From an uncultured Brevundimonas sp. (lineage in GTDB: Bacteria; Pseudomonadota; Alphaproteobacteria; Caulobacterales; Caulobacteraceae), in the NCBI GenBank assembly GCA_946481405.1, contig CAMLNY010000084.1:1-6107 (forward strand): a stretch of 6,107 nucleotides of DNA, in the 5' to 3' direction. Below, one piece after another: positions 1 through 5,328 of the stretch (its first letter is position 1; every line of letters starts with the position of its first letter). Under the pieces are notes generated by a model that was not told the DNA's origin, did no database searches, and was given only the letters and a program-made list of their open reading frames with translations. The position numbers were made by a program, and so were the translations under genes.

Positions 1-1607
1 ATCAGCGCCTCGAAGTTGCTGGTCCGGGAGGGCAGCGGGTCGACCCCGCGGAACTCGTACATCTGCATCCGCGGGCTGGCGCCGTCGGCGGGGGTCTGCA
101 TCCGGCCGGGCGAGGTCGGGCTGACGATATACGGCTCGACGATCATCACCAGTTCGGTCTCGCCGGACAGGAAGTCGCGCGAGCGGAACAGGCCGCCCAG
201 CACCGGCAGGTTGGTCACCCCCGGCAGGGAGTCGACCGTCTGACGCGTGGTTTCCTGCAGCAGGCCCGCGATCATCATCGACCCGCCCGAGGGCAGTTCG
301 ACGGTCGTGGCCGAGCGACGCACGCCCAGACCCGGCAGGGTGATGGAGGAGGCCGTCCCCGCGCCGATGGTCAGGCCGCCGCCCGCCTGCAGCTCCGACA
401 CCTCCATCGAGACCTGCAGCGAGATGTTGCCGCCTGACAAAACGATGGGCCGGAAAGCCAGGCTGACGCCGTAGGGCTTGTATTCGATGGTGACGTTGCC
501 GTCGCGGTCGCGGCCGACCGGGATCGGGAATTCGCCGCCGGCCAGGAAGCTGGCGCTCTCGCCGTTCACCGAAGTCAGGTTCGGCTCGGCCAGGGTGCGG
601 ATCAGGCCAACGCGCTCGAAGGCCTGCAGACAGGCGGAGGCGTTGTTGCCCGTGACGGTCGAATAGATTGTGGAGGCGAGGCCGGTCACTGCGTTGGTGA
701 CGGTGTTGCCCAGGGTATTCGTCACGGCGCCGGTGATCGAGGTTCCCACGAGCGAATAGGGACCGGGGTCGCCCTCCCTGCCCACCTGGACCTGATTGAT
801 ATTGGTCGTGCCGTTGGTGGTGGTGGTCGCCGTGCCGTTGGTGGTGGTCGTGCCGGTCTGGACCTGATTGTTGTAGTTGGTCGTGCGGGCGCGGTCCTGG
901 TTGAAGCAGGCTCCGCCGCCACCCATGGCCTGGCCGTTGACGCCATAGGTGTTGGACCGGCCGAAGCTGACGGCCTGGGAGCCGGAGTTGAAGACCACGT
1001 CCGAGGACATGCCCAGCTGCTTGATGGCGTTGCGCTGGACCTCGACCACGCGGACCTTCAGCGTGACCTGATCCGACCCGGCGACGCTGAGCATGTTGAG
1101 CACCTTCTCGGGGGCCGAGACGAAGGCGCGAGCGACCTGGACGACCCGTTCGGCCTCCGAGGCGCTGGTGACCATGCCGGTCAGGATGATGCTGTCGTTG
1201 ACGGCCTCGGCGTGAACCTGGGCTCCCGGCGCGATGCGGCTCAGCGTGTCCTGCAGGGCCGAGGTGCCGGCGTCGACGCGCACGCGCAGGGTCAGGATCT
1301 GACGACCGGCGGCGTCCAGGAAGACCGCGTCGGTCTCGCCCGGAGCGATGCCGATGACGGTGATGCGGCGCGGCGAGTGCACATTGGCCTCGGCGACGGC
1401 CGGGTTCGAAACGATCACGTCCCGCGCGTCGGCGGGCAGATCGACGGCGAAGGAGGTGCCGCGCGGCAGGTTGACCAGCCGCGGCCCCGAGCCGGCCGCC
1501 ACCGTCTGGCGTGCGCCATAGGTCTGGGCCTGGATCGGTCCGGCGGCGCCGGCGGCGACCAGACCCGCACAGGCCAGGCTGAGAATACGCTTCAGGGCGG
1601 GGCTCAT
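1..1607 (-). CDS. cpaC: CpaC/RcpA-type secretin of the Tad (Flp) pilus, C-terminus cut by window edge
   Basis: Outer-membrane secretin through which the Flp pilus leaves the cell. Reading the minus strand from the ATG at 1607 gives 535 residues with no stop before the window ends. Residues 1-27 form a signal peptide (basic start, hydrophobic core, IQA before Q28). Residues about 42-112 match the pilus-assembly/secretin N-terminal domain (VSNPAVAEANV core), and about 115-178 look like a BON domain. The secretin core begins near 180 and includes LAEPNLTSVNGESASFLAGG (residues 339-358), FPIPV and, near the end, VTNLPVLGGLFRS. Between the BON-like part and the core lies a Thr/Asn/Gly-rich stretch (about 236-320) with C234 and C326 near its ends. 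The start overlaps the cpaB stop (ATGA), so translation is probably coupled; a weak GGTGAG precedes it. The family usually ends soon after this point, so little is missing. Identification is very secure. Confidence 0.95.
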   Translation of the reverse strand, partial: MSPALKRILSLACAGLVAAGAAGPIQAQTYGARQTVAAGSGPRLVNLPRGTSFAVDLPADARDVIVSNPAVAEANVHSPRRITVIGIAPGETDAVFLDAAGRQILTLRVRVDAGTSALQDTLSRIAPGAQVHAEAVNDSIILTGMVTSASEAERVVQVARAFVSAPEKVLNMLSVAGSDQVTLKVRVVEVQRNAIKQLGMSSDVVFNSGSQAVSFGRSNTYGVNGQAMGGGGACFNQDRARTTNYNNQVQTGTTTTNGTATTTTNGTTNINQVQVGREGDPGPYSLVGTSITGAVTNTLGNTVTNAVTGLASTIYSTVTGNNASACLQAFERVGLIRTLAEPNLTSVNGESASFLAGGEFPIPVGRDRDGNVTIEYKPYGVSLAFRPIVLSGGNISLQVSMEVSELQAGGGLTIGAGTASSITLPGLGVRRSATTVELPSGGSMMIAGLLQETTRQTVDSLPGVTNLPVLGGLFRSRDFLSGETELVMIVEPYIVSPTSPGRMQTPADGASPRMQMYEFRGVDPLPSRTSNFEAL

Positions 1608-2539
1608 TGGACGCTCACCACTTGAGGCTCTCCGCCGCGGAAAACGCGGACCGTGGAGGCGCGGGCGGGAACCGGGGCGCGGGCCGAGGCCACGCGGCCC
1701 GACGGACCGGCGGTGTCGGCATAGGAGCGCAGGGTCAGGGACAGCACGCCCGCCGCCTTGGCGAGCGCGAGGGCCTCGGTGTCGCCAGGCGCGATCTCGA
1801 GGGTCGCGGTGGCGCCGACCACGGCCTGCTGGTCGTCCTCGGCGCGGGTCGACTGGTCGATGGCCAGGACCTTGACGTTCTGCAGCACCAGACGACTGGC
1901 GAACTTGGCGCGGTTGGGTTCGTCGGCCGAGGAGCCTTCCAACTCGACGGTCACGATCACGTCCACACGGTCGCCCGGCAGGATGAAGCCGCCGGCCGCC
2001 GTCTCGGTCGAGACGGCGATGGCCATGGCGCGCATGCCCGGCTCCAGATAGGCGGCCATATAGCCGCTGTCGCCGGCGCGGACGATCTTGCGGCCGACGA
2101 TCGGCTCGCCGGCCAGGATCGGTTCGCGGACGACCGATCCGAAATACTCCGACTTGGCGCCGCCGCCGGTCAGTTCCTCGGCGGCGCGGGTGACGCGGGC
2201 GACGGCGCCCTCGGCCTTGGGTTCCTCGGCGGGGGCTGCGGCCTCCTCGCCCTCAGCGGCTTCCGCCCGGGGCACGGGAACGGAACCGTCGGTGATGAAG
2301 GCCGGATTAACCTCGTCGGCGGGCCAGTCCTTCCACTCCAGATCGGCGTCGGTCAGGCGTTGACCGGGAGCGAGATCGCGCGCGGCCACCAGAACCTTGG
2401 CCATCGGGCGCGCCGGCTCGGCGGCGGCGGCGACCGCGGCGGGCTCGCCCGAGGGCGAACCCATGGCGCGCACCACGAGCGCCAGTCCGATGGCGGCCAC
2501 GGCGGCGATGCAGATGACGGCGATACGGGCGGGCTTCAT
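1604..2539 (-). CDS. cpaB: CpaB/RcpC-type Flp pilus assembly protein (SAF domain)
   Basis: Inner-membrane-anchored periplasmic protein of the Tad pilus, thought in the family to stabilise or gate the CpaC secretin. The 311-residue product has one N-terminal membrane segment (about 6-23), an Ala/Pro linker, and then a SAF domain: AKVLVAARDLAPGQRLTDAD at 47-66, and REPILAGEPIVGRKIV at about 138-153 after an insertion. The RcpC-like region follows, with FILPGDRVDVIVTVEL at 185-200 and TLEIAPGDTEALALAKAAG further on. Residues about 86-128 are a Glu/Ala-rich acidic insertion that splits the SAF domain. I chose the ATG at 2539 because GGAG lies 7 bases upstream and the protein then begins directly with a Lys/Arg-flanked membrane anchor. 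A longer in-frame start at 2602 would add 21 Arg-rich residues and has less support. The stop overlaps the cpaC start. A CtrA-like box lies 76 bp upstream, so cpaBC may have its own promoter. Confidence 0.93.
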   Translation of the reverse strand: MKPARIAVICIAAVAAIGLALVVRAMGSPSGEPAAVAAAAEPARPMAKVLVAARDLAPGQRLTDADLEWKDWPADEVNPAFITDGSVPVPRAEAAEGEEAAAPAEEPKAEGAVARVTRAAEELTGGGAKSEYFGSVVREPILAGEPIVGRKIVRAGDSGYMAAYLEPGMRAMAIAVSTETAAGGFILPGDRVDVIVTVELEGSSADEPNRAKFASRLVLQNVKVLAIDQSTRAEDDQQAVVGATATLEIAPGDTEALALAKAAGVLSLTLRSYADTAGPSGRVASARAPVPARASTVRVFRGGEPQVVSVQ

Positions 2540-2614
2540 CAACGGTCTCCGGCGAGACCAGCGCGCGATTCGGAACGCGGACGGTCTACCGTTAACGACC
2601 ATGGAGGGCGCGGG

Positions 2615-2629
2615 TTAACGCGACCCTAA
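2615..2629 (-). promoter_or_regulatory. Candidate CtrA-like box upstream of cpaB
   Basis: On the minus strand this reads TTAG, seven bases, then TTAAC. The reported CtrA consensus is TTAA-N7-TTAA, so seven of eight defined positions match. It lies in the 104-bp gap between cpaA and cpaB, 76 bp before the chosen cpaB start. The same NTAG-N7-TTAAC arrangement occurs about 100 bp upstream of both pilA genes. A second GTTAAC sits closer to cpaB at 2591-2596. The pattern is seen directly; CtrA binding is inference. Confidence 0.4.
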
Positions 2630-2643
2630 ACGCCGGGATCGGA

Positions 2644-3156
2644 CTACCCGGCCGCGAACGTCGTCAGCAGGGCGCTGGAGGGAAAGGCCATCAGGGCGCC
2701 GATGCAAATGGCGATGCCGTAGGGAATGTCCCCCTTGGTCTCCAGCAGCGTATGCACCCAGCCGGGGCCGCCGACGATGTGCGGGGCCACGTCACGGCGC
2801 GCGACGATCAGGGCCAGGGAGAGCAACCCTCCAAACACGGCGGTCCACAGGATGAATTCGAACGAGGCCGACGGCCCCAGCCACAGACAGGCTGCGGCGA
2901 TCAGCTTGGCGTCTCCCCCGCCGATGACCCTGAGCGCGAACAGACCCATCCCGACCAGCAGAGCGACGACCGCGACCGCGCCGTGCAGGCCGACGACGTC
3001 CAGCGGAACGCCGACCGCGAAGGCGGCGGGGAAGAAGCCGAGGATCAGCGACCCCGACAGCCAGTTCGGGATCCGCATCGTCGTCAGGTCCGACAGGGCC
3101 GCCGCGATGACGAGGCCGGGCAGGACGCTGAGCAGGGCGAGAGTGACGAAGTCCAT
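2644..3156 (-). CDS. cpaA: CpaA/TadV-type prepilin peptidase (A24 family)
   Basis: Polytopic inner-membrane aspartic peptidase that cleaves Flp prepilins after the conserved Gly. The 170-residue product is mostly hydrophobic with about five or six membrane segments. The two catalytic aspartates are visible: D23 in SDLTTMRIPNW, just after the first segment, and D82 in the GGGDAK motif (the family GxGD signature). It lacks the N-terminal methyltransferase domain of PilD-type enzymes, as is usual for CpaA/TadV. I chose the ATG at 3156 because AGGA lies 7 bases upstream. An in-frame ATG at 3171 would add five residues (MQDRL) but has no obvious ribosome site. The gene follows pilA-1 after a strong hairpin, so it depends on readthrough or its own promoter; a TTAACC sits at 3179-3184. 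Likely substrates encoded nearby are both PilA copies and the two TadE-like proteins. Confidence 0.93.
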   Translation of the reverse strand: MDFVTLALLSVLPGLVIAAALSDLTTMRIPNWLSGSLILGFFPAAFAVGVPLDVVGLHGAVAVVALLVGMGLFALRVIGGGDAKLIAAACLWLGPSASFEFILWTAVFGGLLSLALIVARRDVAPHIVGGPGWVHTLLETKGDIPYGIAICIGALMAFPSSALLTTFAAG

Positions 3157-3219
3157 GAGTCGATCCTGCATCAGGGCGGGTTAAGTCCGCGTTGCCGCCG
3201 GACCTTCCGCGCAAGACAA

Positions 3220-3249
3220 GGGGGCCGGCGCGTTCCCGCGCCGGCCCCC
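3220..3249 (-). terminator. Hairpin terminator after pilA-1, possibly bidirectional
   Basis: A perfect 13-bp GC stem (3220-3232 with 3237-3249) closes a GGAA loop, a GNRA-type tetraloop on the minus strand. It begins 24 bases after the pilA-1 stop. The minus-strand tail is only moderately T-rich (TTGTCTT), while the plus strand has a run of five T at 3253-3257. It is therefore either a bidirectional terminator or a 3'-end stabiliser that lets some transcription continue into cpaA. The structure is seen directly; its strength is inference. Confidence 0.75.
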
Positions 3250-3273
3250 CGCTTTTTCAAGACCCGTGCGGGC

Positions 3274-3438
3274 TTAGCCGAGCTTGGCCGAGACCTTGCC
3301 GAACGTGGCCGACAGGTTGGTGCCGACCAGCTGGACGGCGCCGATGATGACGACGGCGATCAGGGCCGCGATCAGGCCGTATTCAATGGCCGTGGCGCCC
3401 GACTCGTCCTTGGCGAAACGCGAAACGAACTTGGTCAT
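3274..3438 (-). CDS. pilA: Flp-type major pilin PilA, copy 1
   Basis: Structural subunit of the Tad/Flp pilus. The prepilin is only 54 residues (MTKFVSRFAK start, VSAKLG end). A short basic leader ends at G14, followed by ATAIEYGLIAALIAVV. Cleavage by CpaA after G14 would leave a 40-residue mature pilin with Glu at +5 and Tyr at +6, the Flp signature, followed by one hydrophobic helix. The size is typical of Flp pilins. AAGGAAG lies 6 bases before the ATG, which fixes the start. It lies 117 bp upstream of cpaA, with a strong hairpin in between. It differs from the second copy only at residues 44 (Ala here, Ser there) and 47 (Gly here, Asp there). Identification is very secure; which copy dominates in the fibre cannot be told. 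Confidence 0.95.
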   Translation of the reverse strand: MTKFVSRFAKDESGATAIEYGLIAALIAVVIIGAVQLVGTNLSATFGKVSAKLG

Positions 3439-3538
3439 GGTGTTCTTCCTTGTGAAATCTGTGAAGCGAGCAACGATGGCTGGGAGGCTCGGTCGCCCGC
3501 TTGTCCCCCAAACGCAGGGTGATAATCGCCCGGACCGG

Positions 3539-3553
3539 TTAAGGGCGACCTAG
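3539..3553 (-). promoter_or_regulatory. Candidate CtrA-like box upstream of pilA-1
   Basis: The minus strand reads CTAG, seven bases, then TTAACC, ending 101 bp before the pilA-1 start. It matches six of eight defined positions of TTAA-N7-TTAA and the extra C often seen after the second half. The sequence TAGGTCGC before TTAACC closely resembles the box before cpaB. Control of pilA by CtrA is established in Caulobacter crescentus; binding here is inferred. Confidence 0.4.
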
Positions 3554-3573
3554 AAGGCGTGGTTACCCGATTG

Positions 3574-3584
3574 TTTACTGTAAA
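3574..3584. promoter_or_regulatory. TTTAC-T-GTAAA dyad upstream of pilA-1
   Basis: A perfect 5-bp inverted repeat with one central base lies 136 bp before the pilA-1 start and 31 bp from the TTAA box. It is followed on the plus strand by further A. A near copy (TTTAC-T-GCAAA) stands at the same spacing before pilA-2. Conservation in an otherwise diverged spacer suggests an operator or a promoter element. The binding factor is unknown. Confidence 0.4.
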
Positions 3585-3760
3585 AAGTCGCCATGACGTC
3601 TCGGGTACCAGTGCAGAACGCCCGCGAACACTGAACCTGGCCCAACCCGCAATCAGATTTCGTCAGTCGTCGGTTAATGTCTGTTCACCACGATGGATGA
3701 ACGACGGCGCTGCGCTCTCGGGATTTTCGGGTCGCCGCGACGGCGACGCCGGTAAGAACA

Positions 3761-3788
3761 GGGGCCGACACGTTTCCGCATCGGCCCC
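3761..3788 (-). terminator. Hairpin terminator after pilA-2
   Basis: Minus-strand RNA would form a 12-bp stem (GGGGCCGA, two G-U wobbles, then CG) closed by a GAAA tetraloop, beginning 21 bases after the pilA-2 stop. It is followed by TGTTCTT, a weak T-rich tail. It is the counterpart of the pilA-1 hairpin at the same relative place, also with a GNRA-type loop. It should make a short monocistronic pilA-2 mRNA with stabilised 3' end. Confidence 0.7.
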
Positions 3789-3809
3789 GCCTGCAAGACC
3801 TTGGGCGTC

Positions 3810-3974
3810 TTAGCCGAGCTTGGCCGAGACCTTGTCGAAGGTGGACGACAGGTTGGTGCCGACCAGCTGGACGGCGCCAATGATGACGACGGCGATCAGG
3901 GCCGCGATCAGGCCGTACTCGATAGCCGTGGCGCCCGACTCGTCCTTGGCGAAACGCGAAACGAACTTGGTCAT
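3810..3974 (-). CDS. pilA: Flp-type major pilin PilA, copy 2
   Basis: Second 54-residue Flp prepilin, first in the minus-strand series. It has the same leader ending at G14, then ATAIEYGL with Glu at +5 and Tyr at +6 and one hydrophobic helix. The C-terminal part reads NLSSTFDKVSAKLG, with Ser44 and Asp47 in place of Ala44 and Gly47. A reading frame stays open upstream to 4163, but those 63 extra codons do not resemble a pilin leader. The ATG at 3974 has AAGGAAG 6 bases upstream and aligns with copy 1, so that start is chosen. It is flanked by its own upstream elements and terminator, so it is probably transcribed separately from copy 1. Cleavage by CpaA after G14 gives a 40-residue mature subunit. 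Confidence 0.95.
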   Translation of the reverse strand: MTKFVSRFAKDESGATAIEYGLIAALIAVVIIGAVQLVGTNLSSTFDKVSAKLG

Positions 3975-4072
3975 GATGTTCTTCCTTGTGAAATCGGCGA
4001 AGTGGTCACGGTGATCGCAGGGAAGCTCGGTTGCCCCTCCCCAAACGCCAGCGGAAGGGTGTGTCCAGGTCG

Positions 4073-4087
4073 TTAAAGACAAGCTAC
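4073..4087 (-). promoter_or_regulatory. Candidate CtrA-like box upstream of pilA-2
   Basis: The minus strand reads GTAG, seven bases, then TTAACG, ending 99 bp before the pilA-2 start. It occupies the same place relative to the gene and to the TTTAC element as the pilA-1 box. Six of eight defined CtrA consensus positions match. The shared position supports function more than the match itself does. Confidence 0.37.
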
Positions 4088-4107
4088 CCAGCTTGGCTAT
4101 TTGCTCG

Positions 4108-4118
4108 TTTACTGCAAA
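4108..4118. promoter_or_regulatory. TTTAC-T-GCAAA element upstream of pilA-2
   Basis: Near-palindromic copy of the pilA-1 dyad with one mismatch, 134 bp before the pilA-2 start and 31 bp from its TTAA box. The flanks are also similar: on the minus strand both copies read ACTTTT, then CAGTAAAC after one or two bases. It is probably part of the duplicated promoter; the binding factor is unknown. Confidence 0.38.
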
Positions 4119-4238
4119 AGTGTCGCAGGCTTGGTTCCAGGATCGAGCAAACGTCCGCTCCACTGGACGCGTTGTTTCTCCGAATGCGAACGCACACAGT
4201 CGTCCGTTAACGCTATTAAGTTTCCTGAGCGGTTCTCT

Positions 4239-4281
4239 GGCCGAACCTCTCTGACTTTAGAGTTTGTAGAGGTTTCCGGCC
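4239..4281 (+). promoter_or_regulatory. Possible leader stem-loop upstream of the plus-strand pilus operon
   Basis: GGCCG and AACCTCT (4239-4250) can pair with AGAGGTT (4268-4274) and CGGCC (4277-4281), giving 12 pairs with a two-base bulge (TC) and a 17-base loop. It ends 55 bases before the chosen start. A shorter alternative pairing (CTCT with AGAG inside the loop) competes with it. No T tract follows, so it is unlikely to be a simple terminator. Whether it lies in the transcript depends on an unknown start site. Confidence 0.35.
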
Positions 4282-4336
4282 GATGTTCGCGCATCGCCTC
4301 GCGCGCGCCCGTTCAGAGTTTCAAGGACAAACGACC

Positions 4337-4780
4337 ATGGCCGGATCGATCGCCGCCCGCTTCCGCCCCGCCCTCCTCGCCGGCCTGCTGATGGCCGTCG
4401 CCGGCGCCGCGAACGCCCAGAGCCTGAACGTCGAGATCGACCGCTCCGTCCGTCTCGGCCTCATGGGTTCGGCCGCCTCGGTCATCGTCGGCAACCCGGC
4501 CATCGCCGACGTCACCGTCGTGGACGCCAACACCCTGTTCGTCACCGGCAAGGGCTACGGCGTCACCGAGGTCGCCGTCGTCGACGGCGTCGGCCGCACC
4601 ATCTACCAGGGCGAGGTGGTCGTCACCGGCGGCTCGACCGGTTCGGTCCGCGTCTGGCGCGGAGCCCAGGCGACCGAGATGGCCTGCGCCGCCTCCTGCG
4701 CCCCCAGCATCCGCAACACCGCCGGTCTCGGCGCCGCCTCGACGGCCGCCCCGGCCGCGCCGGCGACCCCGACGCCCTGA
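4337..4780 (+). CDS. Secreted stand-alone pilus-assembly/secretin N-terminal-domain protein
   Basis: A 147-residue exported protein. Residues 1-27 form a signal peptide (basic N-terminus, hydrophobic 11-24, cleavage after ANA). Residues about 30-98 form a single domain like the CpaC N-terminal domain (T2SS-T3SS_pil_N type): VIVGNPAIADVTVVDANTLF, then GKGYGVTEVAVVDGVGRTIY. CpaC in this window has the matching VIVSNPAVAEANV. No BON or secretin core follows. The tail holds C117 and C121 and ends in an Ala/Pro/Thr-rich stretch. The ATG at 4337 is preceded by AAGGA 9 bases away; an in-frame ATG at 4283 would bury the signal peptide behind 18 residues. It starts a tight operon with two TadE-like genes. 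A periplasmic role in pilus or secretin assembly is inferred from family and context; the exact function is unknown. Confidence 0.87.
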   Translation: MAGSIAARFRPALLAGLLMAVAGAANAQSLNVEIDRSVRLGLMGSAASVIVGNPAIADVTVVDANTLFVTGKGYGVTEVAVVDGVGRTIYQGEVVVTGGSTGSVRVWRGAQATEMACAASCAPSIRNTAGLGAASTAAPAAPATPTP

Positions 4781-4782
4781 CC

Positions 4783-5328
4783 ATGCGCTTCTCTCCGCTC
4801 CGACGGCGCGACCGTTCGGCCCGCACGCCTCGCGAAGGCGCTGCGGCGGTCGAGTTCGCCATGGTGGCGACCCCCTTCTTCTTCATGATCTTCGCCGTGC
4901 TGGAGCTCGGCCTCGTCTTCCTCGTGGACTCCGTCCTGGAGAATGCGGTGATGGAGACCAGCCGCCTGATCCGCACAGGTCAGGCGGACACCGGCAACAT
5001 CTCGGCCAGCCAGTTCAAGACCGCCCTCTGCGCCGAGATGAGCGTCTTCCAGGGCGACTGCGCCAGCCGCGCCGACGTCGACGTCCGCGTCATGCCCGAG
5101 TTCAGCGACGGCATCCCCGACAGCCCGATCAAGAACGGCGCCATGGACCGCAACGAGCTCCAGTACGATCGCGGCGAGCCCGGCGACCTGATGCTGGTCC
5201 GGGTCTTCTATTCCCAGCCGCTGGTCACCCCCTTCATGCAGCAGGCCATGTCGCGGCTCTCGTCCGGCGCCGCCGTCATCTCGGTCGCCACCGCCTTCCG
5301 CAACGAACCCTATCGCGGACCGACCTGA
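4783..5328 (+). CDS. TadE/TadG-family minor pilin-like assembly protein (first)
   Basis: A 181-residue protein of the TadE-like family, which acts in Flp pilus assembly as a minor pilin (pseudopilin). A basic leader (about 1-18) ends at G19. Then AAAVEFAMV places Glu at +5 and Phe at +6, as in CpaA/TadV substrates, and a single membrane helix (about 26-48) follows. The remaining 130 residues should be periplasmic and include C83 and C93, a possible disulphide. It starts two bases after the preceding stop with no clear ribosome site, so translation is probably coupled. Its own stop overlaps the next ATG (TGATG). The family call is firm. Whether it corresponds to TadE rather than TadF or TadG of other species cannot be settled here, so no symbol is given. 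Confidence 0.9.
   Translation: MRFSPLRRRDRSARTPREGAAAVEFAMVATPFFFMIFAVLELGLVFLVDSVLENAVMETSRLIRTGQADTGNISASQFKTALCAEMSVFQGDCASRADVDVRVMPEFSDGIPDSPIKNGAMDRNELQYDRGEPGDLMLVRVFYSQPLVTPFMQQAMSRLSSGAAVISVATAFRNEPYRGPT

Larger units (their letters stand above)
3439..3809. promoter_or_regulatory. pilA-1 upstream region and pilA-2 trailer (371 bp without a gene)
   Basis: The 3439-3590 part carries the pilA-1 leader, a TTAA box at 3539-3553 and a TTTAC dyad at 3574-3584, all repeated before pilA-2. The 3761-3788 part holds the pilA-2 terminator hairpin. A further inverted repeat, GTCGCCG-CGA-CGGCGAC, is at 3731-3747. The middle (about 3592-3730) shows no coding pattern, RNA gene or repeat that I recognise. 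Only shadow reading frames occur here. Confidence 0.6.
3220..4121 (-). repeat. Tandem duplication of a pilA transcription unit
   Basis: Two copies lie in the same orientation, offset by 536 bp at their start codons. The 165-bp coding parts differ at seven positions by my count. Similarity extends upstream through an identical ribosome-site leader (AAGGAAGAACAYC), a related region with CCCCAAACGC, a TTAA box and a TTTACTG element. It extends downstream through CAAGACC into a GC hairpin. The TTAA and TTTAC elements are exactly 35 bp apart (start to start) in both copies. The spacer 3592-3755 has no evident counterpart. The duplicated unit is thus a whole regulated gene with its terminator. Confidence 0.8.
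3975..4336. promoter_or_regulatory. Divergent intergenic region between pilA-2 and the secretin-domain/tadE-like operon
   Basis: These 362 bp separate divergent transcripts. The left side carries pilA-2 elements: leader, TTAA box at 4073-4087, a small dyad AAGCT-ACCC-AGCTT at 4081-4094, and the TTTAC element at 4108-4118. The right side carries TTAACGCTATTAA at 4207-4219, a long leader stem-loop at 4239-4281, and AAGGA at 4323-4327 before the plus-strand operon. The stretch 4120-4200 shows nothing I can name. AT content rises here compared with the genes, as expected for promoters. Confidence 0.6.

Noticed and set aside
1607..2629. Long plus-strand open frame (340 codons) opposite cpaB
   Set aside because: Its translation is Gly/Arg/His/Asp-rich with no known fold or motif, as expected of an antisense shadow in high-GC DNA. 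cpaB on the other strand has clear SAF-domain motifs.
2752..3522. Plus-strand open frame (256 codons) opposite cpaA and pilA-1
   Set aside because: It runs through two well-identified minus-strand genes and a terminator hairpin, and its product is low-complexity Arg/Asp/Gln-rich sequence.
3731..3747. Inverted repeat GTCGCCG-CGA-CGGCGAC as a second terminator
   Set aside because: The stem is short, no T tract follows on the minus strand, and GC-rich inverted repeats of this size are frequent by chance at this base composition.
4081..4094. AAGCT-ACCC-AGCTT dyad as an operator for pilA-2
   Set aside because: The pilA-1 copy has no equivalent at the aligned position, so there is no support beyond a 5-bp arm.
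3585..4140. Sigma-54-like -24/-12 elements upstream of the pilA genes (TGGCGAC...TTTACA and CTGCGAC...TTTGCA on the minus strand)
   Set aside because: The spacing between the GG-like and GC elements is off by one base or the GG is missing, and neither copy fits the consensus well.
3975..4163. N-terminal extension of pilA-2 by 63 codons
   Set aside because: The frame is open, but the extension is unlike a pilin leader, and copy 1 and the AAGGAAG site both support the ATG at 3974.
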